NCBI GenBank assembly: GCA_026992705.1
Contig: JALWYT010000218.1
Coordinates: 1-5,192 of the forward strand
Length of the DNA: 5,192 bases
Source: Thiotrichaceae bacterium
GTDB taxonomy: Bacteria > Pseudomonadota > Gammaproteobacteria > Thiotrichales > Thiotrichaceae
Reading direction: 5' to 3'
In this document: piece by piece, positions 1 to 5,192 of the stretch
Layout: the number at the start of each line of letters is the position of its first letter
How positions within the stretch are numbered: the stretch's first letter is position 1
Notes under the pieces: model-generated
Database searches by the model: none
What the model was told of the DNA's origin: nothing
The model's input: the letters and a program-made list of their open reading frames with translations, nothing else
Made by a program: the position numbers and the translations under genes

Positions 1-27
1 GCTTAATATAATTTATACTTTAATTTA

Positions 28-813
28 TTATTTTATTACCGTCCCAATACGAGACAGTTTAATACCGTCACCACCTATACTCCAATGCATCCAAACGAAC
101 ATGGCTTTACCGACTAGATTTTTTTCAGGAACAAATTTCCAGTAACGACTATCATTACTGTTATCACGATTATCTCCCATTACAAAGTAATGATCTTCAG
201 GTACAATAGTCTCTCCAACAGGTCCCATTGTGTTAGGAACTATTACAATATCATGCTCAACATCACCTAGTTTTTCTGACAAGCGTAATGTTTGGTGGGT
301 TTGATTATGCTGATCACGAGCTTCAAATTGTCCAATTGGTATATGAGGCACCTCTTTTCCATTAACAAATAAACGCTTGTTTTCCCAGCGTATTTTATCA
401 CCGGGTAAACCGATCACTCGCTTAATATAGTCTGTTTTATTATCCAAAGGGTAACGAAATACAACAACATCGCCACGTTTTGGTTTGCCTAATTCAATAA
501 TTTTGGTATGTAACACAGGTAGGCGAATACCGTAGCTAAATTTATTAACGAGAATAAAATCCCCGACTTCTAGGGTTGGAATCATTGAACCTGAGGGAAT
601 ACGAAAGGGCTCTGCAATAAATGAACGCAAAAGTAGAACAATGAATAAAACAGGAAAAAATGATTTGGCATATTCAACAATTAATGGTTCAGTACTACTA
701 TCTGTAACTAAGTTAATATTTTTTTTCTTTTTAGCAAATAAAACATATAGCAACCATATTGCCCCTGTTACAGCCGTTGCAACAACTAGCCAAAGTTCTA
801 AATTAAAATTCAT
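28..813 (-). CDS. lepB: Signal peptidase I (leader peptidase)
   Basis: Inner-membrane serine protease (family S26) that cleaves signal peptides from proteins exported by Sec or Tat, with its catalytic domain on the periplasmic side. The 261-aa product has a hydrophobic segment at about residues 6-27, a KKKK stretch at 28-31 (cytoplasmic by the positive-inside rule), and a second hydrophobic segment at about 51-64. The catalytic domain follows. Box B contains SGSM with the nucleophile Ser76. Box D reads YIKRVIGLPGD with the general base Lys131. Box E, GDNRDNSNDSR, lies at 213-223. It is shorter than E. coli LepB (324 aa) and has no cysteine at all, so it lacks the disulfide of the E. coli enzyme. 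The ATG at 813 is supported by an AGGA Shine-Dalgarno 7 nt upstream and places the first membrane segment at the N-terminus. It lies 82 bp downstream of lepA, the usual gene order. The Ser/Lys dyad and boxes make this identification secure. Confidence 0.97.
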   Translation of the reverse strand: MNFNLELWLVVATAVTGAIWLLYVLFAKKKKNINLVTDSSTEPLIVEYAKSFFPVLFIVLLLRSFIAEPFRIPSGSMIPTLEVGDFILVNKFSYGIRLPVLHTKIIELGKPKRGDVVVFRYPLDNKTDYIKRVIGLPGDKIRWENKRLFVNGKEVPHIPIGQFEARDQHNQTHQTLRLSEKLGDVEHDIVIVPNTMGPVGETIVPEDHYFVMGDNRDNSNDSRYWKFVPEKNLVGKAMFVWMHWSIGGDGIKLSRIGTVIK

Positions 814-820
814 AGTTTTT

Positions 821-824
821 TCCT
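821..824 (-). promoter_or_regulatory. Ribosome binding site of lepB
   Basis: The minus strand reads TAGGA with AGGA at 824-821, followed by a 7-nt A-rich spacer and then the ATG of lepB. This is the clearest Shine-Dalgarno match in the window. It supports the chosen lepB start and suggests that lepB is translated independently of lepA. Confidence 0.7.
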
Positions 825-842
825 ATTATTAAATTTCAAGGT

Positions 843-893
843 AACTACTCCATTTAAAAGTGATAAAGAATTTACCTGCTATGCTGAGTAGTT
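843..893 (-). repeat. Inverted repeat in the lepA-lepB gap
   Basis: An 8-bp perfect inverted repeat (AACTACTC at 843-850, GAGTAGTT at 886-893) sits just after the lepA stop and is separated by a 35-nt spacer. The spacer contains TTACC (872-876), which could instead pair with GGTAA (840-844). In the minus-strand transcript the arms could form a long-loop stem between lepA and lepB. No T-run follows, so it does not look like an intrinsic terminator. It may be a processing or stability element, or chance in AT-rich DNA. Confidence 0.3.
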
Positions 894-895
894 TC

Positions 896-2701
896 TTATT
901 TATCATCAGTTCTCAAGACAGCTAAAAAAGCCTCTTGTGGGATTTCAACATTGCCCACTTGTTTCATTCGCTTTTTACCTGCTTTTTGTTTTTCTAATAA
1001 TTTACGTTTACGCGAAACATCACCGCCATAACATTTTGCCGTTACATTTTTACGCAATGCTTTGACATTGGTGCGAGCAATAATATTACTGCCGATTGCC
1101 GCCTGTATTGCCACATCGAACATCTGCCGTGGGATAATTTCTTTCATTTTGCTTGTGAGTTCACGCCCACGGGCTTGAGCATTATCACGGTGCAACATGA
1201 CGGCTAAAGCATCAACTTTATCACCGTTGATTAATACATCGACTCGCACAAGGTCGGACGCTTCAAAGCGATCAAGCTCATAATCAAATGAGGCATAGCC
1301 GCGACTCACCGATTTTAACCGATCAAAGAAGTCTAAAACCACCTCACTTAATGGCAGGTCATAAACAATAGACACCTGATTGCCCATATATTGCATTTCT
1401 TTTTGCACGCCACGCTTTTCAATGCAAAGTGTAATCACATTGCCGACGTATTCATGGGGAACCAAGATTGTTCCACGAATAATTGGCTCACGAATTTCAG
1501 CGATTTTATTAATCGGTGGCAATTCCGCAGGACTGTAAATATTGATGACCGAACCATCGGTTTTTTCTACTTCATAGATAACCGTTGGTGCAGTGGTGAT
1601 AAGGTCAAGGTCATATTCTCTTTCCAGCCGCTCTTGGATAATTTCCATGTGCAACATGCCGAGAAATCCACAGCGGAAACCAAAGCCAAGTGCTTGTGAA
1701 TTTTCTGGCTCGTAGTGCAAAGAGGCATCATTTAAGCGAAGTTTATTAAGTGCATCGCGTAGGCTTTCATAATCATCTGATGAGACGGGGAAAATACCTG
1801 CAAAAACACGCGGCTGGACTTCTTTAAAGCCAGCTAACGCTTGCTCGGCGGGCTGCGTTGCTGAGGTGATGGTATCCCCGACTTTAATCGAATCAATCTC
1901 TTTGATACCCGTGATAACAAAGCCGACTTCGCCTGCGGTTAGGCTGTCTAAATCTTTCATTTTGGGGGTAAAAATACCAACACGATCAACTAAGGCATGA
2001 TCCCCTGTTGCCATAAATTGTATTTTTTGTTTTTTAGTGAGTGTGCCATCAAAAATACGAATTAAGGCAACAACACCTAAATAATTATCAAACCAAGAAT
2101 CAATAATTAAAGCTTTTAAAGGAGCATCAGGATCACCTGTTGGTGGAGGAATACGCTCAACTAATTGATCTAATAACTCAATGACACCTTCCCCTGTTTT
2201 AGCACTCACATGCACAGCATCTGTGGCATCAATGCCGATAATTTCTTCAATTTCTTCGGAAACACGGTCAGGATCAGCGGCAGGTAAATCAATTTTATTG
2301 AGGACGGGAACAACTTCTAAGTCCAAGTCGATGGCAGTGTAGCAATTCGCAACACTTTGGGCTTCAACCCCTTGTGAAGCATCAACCACCAACAAAGCCC
2401 CTTCACAGGCGGTAAGTGAGCGTGAAACCTCGTAGGAGAAGTCCACATGCCCGGGGGTATCAATAAAGTTCAAGTGGTAGGTTTCGCCATTGCTTGCTGT
2501 GTAATCCAGTGAAACACTTTGAGCTTTAATGGTAATGCCACGCTCTCGTTCTAACTCCATAGAATCTAGGACTTGAGCCTCCATTTCACGCTCGCTTAAG
2601 CCTTCGCACTCTTGAATAAAACGATCTGATAATGTGGATTTTCCGTGATCAATATGTGCAATCACCGAAAAATTACGAATATTTTTATTTGCTTCACCCA
2701 T
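896..2701 (-). CDS. lepA: Elongation factor 4 (LepA), ribosomal translocase-type GTPase
   Basis: Cytosolic (partly membrane-associated) translational GTPase that binds ribosomes. It has been proposed to back-translocate stalled ribosomes and to assist translation initiation or 30S biogenesis. The 601-aa product is full length for the family. All GTPase motifs are visible: G1 AHIDHGKST at 15-23, G2 RGITI at 54-58, G3 DTPGH at 81-85 (His85 at the catalytic position), G4 NKID at 135-138, and G5 SAK at 166-168. Domain II and the EF-G-like domains III and V follow. The C-terminus, from about residue 490, is the LepA-specific domain, with a basic stretch (GGDVSRKRKLLEKQKAGKKR) near 555-575 that is highly conserved in the family. 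The ATG start lies 5 bp after the stop of the glutaredoxin-like gene. Only a weak GGTGA Shine-Dalgarno overlapping the end of that gene is seen, so translation is probably coupled. The start fits the typical short N-terminus ahead of IRNFSVIAHIDHGKST. Confidence 0.98.
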   Translation of the reverse strand: MGEANKNIRNFSVIAHIDHGKSTLSDRFIQECEGLSEREMEAQVLDSMELERERGITIKAQSVSLDYTASNGETYHLNFIDTPGHVDFSYEVSRSLTACEGALLVVDASQGVEAQSVANCYTAIDLDLEVVPVLNKIDLPAADPDRVSEEIEEIIGIDATDAVHVSAKTGEGVIELLDQLVERIPPPTGDPDAPLKALIIDSWFDNYLGVVALIRIFDGTLTKKQKIQFMATGDHALVDRVGIFTPKMKDLDSLTAGEVGFVITGIKEIDSIKVGDTITSATQPAEQALAGFKEVQPRVFAGIFPVSSDDYESLRDALNKLRLNDASLHYEPENSQALGFGFRCGFLGMLHMEIIQERLEREYDLDLITTAPTVIYEVEKTDGSVINIYSPAELPPINKIAEIREPIIRGTILVPHEYVGNVITLCIEKRGVQKEMQYMGNQVSIVYDLPLSEVVLDFFDRLKSVSRGYASFDYELDRFEASDLVRVDVLINGDKVDALAVMLHRDNAQARGRELTSKMKEIIPRQMFDVAIQAAIGSNIIARTNVKALRKNVTAKCYGGDVSRKRKLLEKQKAGKKRMKQVGNVEIPQEAFLAVLRTDDK

Positions 2702-2706
2702 GTAAA

Positions 2707-2967
2707 TTATTCACCATCGCTTGTTGCTTGTAAGGCATTTCGCAGTTGTTCTTCATCAAAAAAGTGATAAAAAATGACTTCATCACGATAAGCCACAACA
2801 GGAACATCTACATCGTAGCGTTTACGGAGTTCATCATCTTTATCAATATCTATTAACTCAACTTCAACGTTCAGTTCTTTTCGTAATGCATACAAAGAAG
2901 CTGCCATCTGTTCGCACAAATGGCAGCCGATGCGATGATACAGGGTTATTCGTTTTTTTTCACTCAC
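2707..2967 (-). CDS. Small glutaredoxin-like CxxC protein (DUF836 / Glrx-like type)
   Basis: Probable cytosolic thiol-redox protein; the substrate is unknown. The 86-aa product has a thioredoxin-like pattern: a beta strand (RITLYHR, 6-12), the redox motif C15-H-L-C18 at the start of a helix, a second strand VEVELIDID (34-42), and V-P56 in VDVPVVAY, matching the cis-proline next to the active site. The closing helix is EEQLRNALQ. This layout matches the glutaredoxin-like DUF836 family (PF05768), which often lies beside mucD/lepA in gammaproteobacteria. There is no signal peptide or membrane segment. The start is GTG at 2967-2965. It overlaps the mucD stop by 4 bp (GTGA) and has no visible Shine-Dalgarno, so it probably relies on translational reinitiation after mucD. 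The stop lies 5 bp before lepA. The fold call is confident; the physiological role is not known. Confidence 0.88.
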   Translation of the reverse strand: MSEKKRITLYHRIGCHLCEQMAASLYALRKELNVEVELIDIDKDDELRKRYDVDVPVVAYRDEVIFYHFFDEEQLRNALQATSDGE

Positions 2968-4400
2968 TGGCTGGATGAATCATCAGGAATTTTTAAAGCG
3001 ACGAAGCGAGCCGTATTATCTCGGTGGATTAATACCGCGACACTTTCACCCGCTGGCAGCGATTTAATCTTTGTTTTTAGCTGCTCAAGGTTTTGTATTT
3101 GTTCGCCATCAATCATCGAAATAATATCACCGTGGATTAAACCTGCTTCACGCCCTGCCCCTTCGTCAACTTTGCTGACTAATACGCCATGCTCAACACC
3201 ACTGCTTTTACGCATTTTGTCATCAAGGTCTTTGAATTCCATGCCTAAAATCTTTGTGGGTTTAATGACTTTAGGTGCAGCCTTAGGAGTGCTTGCGGTT
3301 TTCTCAATTTCATCAGGCTTGGGTAATTCACTTAACGTAATACTCAAAGTTTGTTCCTGACCATTCCGCAATACTTTTATGTCAACGGGTTTACCAATTT
3401 CAGCTTGTGCCACCATATTGGGTAGCTTAGAAACACTGGGAACGATTTGACCGTTAAACTCAAGAATGACATCACCGACTTTTAAATGCCCAACGGCAGG
3501 GCCATCTTTAATAATTTTGGCAACCAATGCACCCGTTGGGTGTGGCATTTTAAAGCTTTCAGCAAGCTGTTTATTAACCTCTTGAATATACACACCTAGC
3601 CATGCTCGGCTTACTTTGCCTTTTGTTTTTAATTGCTCGATAACGTTCGCCGCAACTTTTGTCGGAATCGCAAAGGATAAGCCCATAAAACCACCCGAAC
3701 GGCTGTAAATTTGTGAGTTAATGCCGACAACATCACCCTCTAAATTAAATAAAGGCCCACCTGAATTACCGGGGTTAATGGCAACATCCGTCTGAATAAA
3801 CGGAACATAATTATCTGTGGGTAAATTCCGCCCTTTAGCACTCACAATCCCTGCTGTTACGCTATTATCAAAACCAAACGGAGAGCCAATCGCCAATACC
3901 CATTCACCAACTTTGAGGTCTTGTGAATTACCTAAGTGCAAGAATGGCAAGCCTGTTGCGTCAATTTTCAATAAAGCAACATCGCTCCGCTCATCACTAC
4001 CGATTAATTTGGCTTTGAACTCACGTCTATCAGTTAATTTGACCGTAATTTCATCTGCATCGGCAATTACATGGTGATTAGTTACCACATAACCATCTGC
4101 TGAAATAATAAAGCCAGAGCCAAGTGGATGAGCTTTATAACCATAGGGTGATTCATTCCCAAAATCAAAATACCGTTTGAGCAACTCTTCCAGTGCTTTA
4201 TCTATTTCGGAAGAACCACCAAACCCATGTTTAAATAAATCTTTATGAGACTTCTTCTTTAATGTTGTGCTGATATTAACAACCGCAGCACCATGTTTTT
4301 CAACCAATTGGGTGAAATCAGGTAAGCCTTCTACCGCAAAAGCTGAATGAAAGAAAAATAAAAGAAGGGAAATTATAAAAGCGTGACTTGCCTTGATCAT
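2964..4400 (-). CDS. mucD: Periplasmic Do/HtrA-family serine endoprotease (MucD/DegP type)
   Basis: Periplasmic protease-chaperone that degrades or refolds damaged envelope proteins; in Pseudomonas, MucD restrains the sigma-E (AlgU) response. The 478-aa precursor starts with a Sec signal peptide: Lys3, a hydrophobic core at about 7-18, and AFA cleavage after Ala22. The trypsin-like domain carries the full triad: His110 in TNHHV, Asp140 in SDVALLKI, and Ser213 in GNSGGP. A charged insertion at about 48-91 corresponds to the LA-loop region. PDZ1 spans about 268-358 and PDZ2 about 386-472, joined by a Lys/Ala/Pro-rich linker (about 360-383). The mature part has no cysteine. The ATG is preceded by only a short AGG 8 nt upstream, but it is well placed for the signal peptide. 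The gene sits between rseC and a redox gene/lepA, which favours the mucD ortholog. DegP, DegQ and MucD cannot be fully separated by motifs alone. Confidence 0.95.
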   Translation of the reverse strand: MIKASHAFIISLLLFFFHSAFAVEGLPDFTQLVEKHGAAVVNISTTLKKKSHKDLFKHGFGGSSEIDKALEELLKRYFDFGNESPYGYKAHPLGSGFIISADGYVVTNHHVIADADEITVKLTDRREFKAKLIGSDERSDVALLKIDATGLPFLHLGNSQDLKVGEWVLAIGSPFGFDNSVTAGIVSAKGRNLPTDNYVPFIQTDVAINPGNSGGPLFNLEGDVVGINSQIYSRSGGFMGLSFAIPTKVAANVIEQLKTKGKVSRAWLGVYIQEVNKQLAESFKMPHPTGALVAKIIKDGPAVGHLKVGDVILEFNGQIVPSVSKLPNMVAQAEIGKPVDIKVLRNGQEQTLSITLSELPKPDEIEKTASTPKAAPKVIKPTKILGMEFKDLDDKMRKSSGVEHGVLVSKVDEGAGREAGLIHGDIISMIDGEQIQNLEQLKTKIKSLPAGESVAVLIHRDNTARFVALKIPDDSSSQ

Positions 4401-4486
4401 TTCTAAAGCCTGTAGTTTATATGAGATGAATGAAACAACAAATGATAGGGGTTAGGTGGGAATTTTCAACAACTGATTAGCAATCC

Positions 4487-4515
4487 ATTACAAATAATTA
4501 AAATACCTCTGACAA
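4487..4515 (-). promoter_or_regulatory. Candidate sigma-70 promoter for mucD
   Basis: On the minus strand, TTGTCA (4515-4510) and TGTAAT (4492-4487) are separated by exactly 17 bp. Each hexamer has one mismatch to TTGACA and TATAAT, and the spacer is AT-rich. Transcription would start near 4480 and leave a leader of about 80 nt before the mucD ATG. It would drive mucD, the glutaredoxin-like gene and lepA independently of rseC. This is a sequence match only, in AT-rich DNA. Confidence 0.5.
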
Positions 4516-4562
4516 AGTCATAAGCAGTTTTAGTACCATTATATTCTGCCTGACTTAATCAG
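4508..4562 (-). repeat. Pair of similar short dyads upstream of mucD
   Basis: The minus strand carries CTGA-TTAAG-TCAG (4562-4550) and TGAC-TTT-GTCA (4520-4510). Each is a small perfect dyad. Aligned from their TGA, the two 13-mers (4561-4549 and 4520-4508) share 9 of 13 positions, including GTCAG, and are offset by 41 bp, close to four helical turns. The second one covers the -35 element of the candidate mucD promoter. Such an arrangement could be a pair of operator half-sites, but the units are short and may be coincidental. Confidence 0.25.
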
Positions 4563-4576
4563 AGCTTATTAAAAAA

Positions 4577-5071
4577 TTACGTCACAGGTGTTAGGAACTT
4601 AATAGTATGCTCCTCTGTGCTTATGTTTTTTCTTAAAATAACGGGGTGTAGCTTTTCTTTAAGTTCTGAATGTTGAATAAGGGTATCTGAAAAACGTAAG
4701 CCAGCAAACAGCCCAGCAATTCCCATTAAAATTGAGCCAAATTCACCATTTACACCTAACCAGGTGAATAGTTCATTACCAAGAAATGCAAAGATAACCA
4801 AGCTCATTAATGGTAACAAATAAGCCAATATGGAACTTTTTAACAAGCCATTTGAAGGTAAGCCTACAATAACATGATCACCTGGTTTGGCATGAAAAGG
4901 ATTAGCAACTTGAATTTTTCCAGAGTCCATATTAGACGCTGTAAAAAAACTACTTATACTTGCACATGAGCCTAATGATGAACACACTGAACAACTTGAT
5001 GTTGTGTGCTCTGCCCTAACCCATGCATAACCTTGATTCGTACTAATCACTACTGCTGTTTTCTCAATCAT
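4577..5071 (-). CDS. rseC: RseC/MucC-family membrane protein (SoxR-reducing system / sigma-E locus)
   Basis: Inner-membrane protein of the RseC/MucC family. In E. coli, RseC is encoded in the rpoE operon, contributes modestly to sigma-E regulation, and helps to reduce SoxR together with the Rsx complex. The 164-aa product has the family's N-terminal part with a cysteine cluster C27-x2-C30-x5-C36 followed by a small beta-rich segment ending near KPGDHVIVGLP (62-72). Two hydrophobic helices follow at about 78-98 and 109-126, with a short polar tail after them. Length and layout match the roughly 150-170 aa family. The ATG at 5071 has a GAGAG Shine-Dalgarno 7 nt upstream. The gene lies just before mucD, as expected, but 176 bp away. 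No end of rseB is visible in the 121 bp upstream, so rseC may begin its own transcript here. Confidence 0.9.
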   Translation of the reverse strand: MIEKTAVVISTNQGYAWVRAEHTTSSCSVCSSLGSCASISSFFTASNMDSGKIQVANPFHAKPGDHVIVGLPSNGLLKSSILAYLLPLMSLVIFAFLGNELFTWLGVNGEFGSILMGIAGLFAGLRFSDTLIQHSELKEKLHPVILRKNISTEEHTIKFLTPVT

Positions 5072-5150
5072 TTCTATTCTCTCATTTTATTATTATTCAA
5101 AATCATAAAAATTTTTATAACACATGTAAAATTCCTACTTATGACCTATG

Positions 5151-5180
5151 CTTATACAGAACTTAATATAATAAAAACAA
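5151..5180 (-). promoter_or_regulatory. Possible promoter upstream of rseC
   Basis: On the minus strand, TTGTTT (5180-5175) and TATAAG (5156-5151) are separated by 18 bp. They lie in an AT-rich stretch with no open coding frame leading into rseC. The leader would be about 75 nt. The match is moderate, and AT-rich DNA gives such matches often, so this is only a candidate. A sigma-E-type GGAACTT motif is not seen here. Confidence 0.3.
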
Positions 5181-5192
5181 GTATATATTGAC

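Noticed and set aside
641..832. 63-aa open frame on the plus strand
   Set aside because: It is antisense to the membrane-anchor part of lepB. Its hydrophobic look comes from the complementary strand of a membrane segment.
1391..1699. 102-aa open frame on the plus strand
   Set aside because: It is fully antisense to lepA, which is conserved over its whole length. It is a shadow frame.
2920..3360. 146-aa open frame on the plus strand
   Set aside because: It lies antisense to the C-terminal half of mucD and the start of the glutaredoxin-like gene, both of which have clear family motifs. Its translation shows no recognisable domain.
3817..4077. 86-aa open frame on the plus strand
   Set aside because: It is antisense to the protease domain of mucD, including the His and Asp of the triad, and has no family-like features.
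4508..4537. Possible sigma-E promoter on the minus strand (GGTACT then TCAGA)
   Set aside because: The upstream element differs from GGAACTT and the spacing is about 2 bp longer than the usual 16 bp. The sigma-70 match next to it is better.
4538..4543. Perfect TATAAT on the minus strand upstream of mucD
   Set aside because: No -35 element is found at 16-18 bp and there is no extended -10 TGn. It probably reflects AT-rich composition.
4550..4580. Possible terminator after rseC (4-bp stem plus T-run)
   Set aside because: On the transcribed strand the T-run comes before the hairpin rather than after it, and the stem is only 4 bp.
5105..5118. 14-bp perfect palindrome of A and T only
   Set aside because: A run of A followed by a run of T is expected by chance in such AT-rich DNA, and there is no supporting context for a binding site.
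5006..5191. 61-aa open frame on the plus strand
   Set aside because: It begins antisense to rseC and runs into AT-rich intergenic DNA; its composition is that of noncoding AT-rich sequence.

Overview
The window looks like chromosomal DNA from a gammaproteobacterium with a fairly AT-rich genome. It carries five genes, all on the minus strand. In transcription order they are rseC, a Do/HtrA-family periplasmic protease (mucD/degP type), a small CxxC glutaredoxin-like protein, lepA and lepB. This order matches the tail of the gammaproteobacterial sigma-E cluster (rpoE-rseA-rseB-rseC-mucD-lepA-lepB-rnc-era). The genus cannot be fixed from the sequence. The small redox gene between mucD and lepA, together with the AT-rich intergenic DNA, would fit Methylococcales or sulfur-oxidising/symbiotic gammaproteobacteria, but that is a guess.

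Layout, read along the minus strand from the right edge. Positions 5192-5072 are AT-rich noncoding DNA holding a possible promoter. rseC (5071-4577) encodes a two-TM membrane protein with a cysteine cluster. A 176-bp gap (4576-4401) has a good sigma-70-like promoter and two similar small dyads. mucD (4400-2964) encodes an exported serine protease with two PDZ domains. It overlaps the glutaredoxin-like gene (2967-2707, GTG start) by 4 bp, and lepA (2701-896) follows 5 bp later, so these three genes look like one tightly packed transcription unit. After an 82-bp gap containing a distant 8-bp inverted repeat comes lepB (813-28), which has its own good Shine-Dalgarno site. The last 27 bases are AT-rich and show no gene; rnc would be the expected next gene.

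The genes share a theme of envelope protein export and quality control. LepB cuts signal peptides from exported proteins, the Do protease refolds or degrades damaged periplasmic proteins, RseC belongs to the sigma-E/redox-associated membrane proteins, and LepA is a translational GTPase acting on ribosomes. All five genes appear intact, with the expected catalytic residues. There is no tRNA, rRNA, mobile element, CRISPR array or other sign of recent horizontal transfer. I found no convincing novel system; the points worth a second look are the redox gene's position and the regulatory structure of the rseC-mucD gap.
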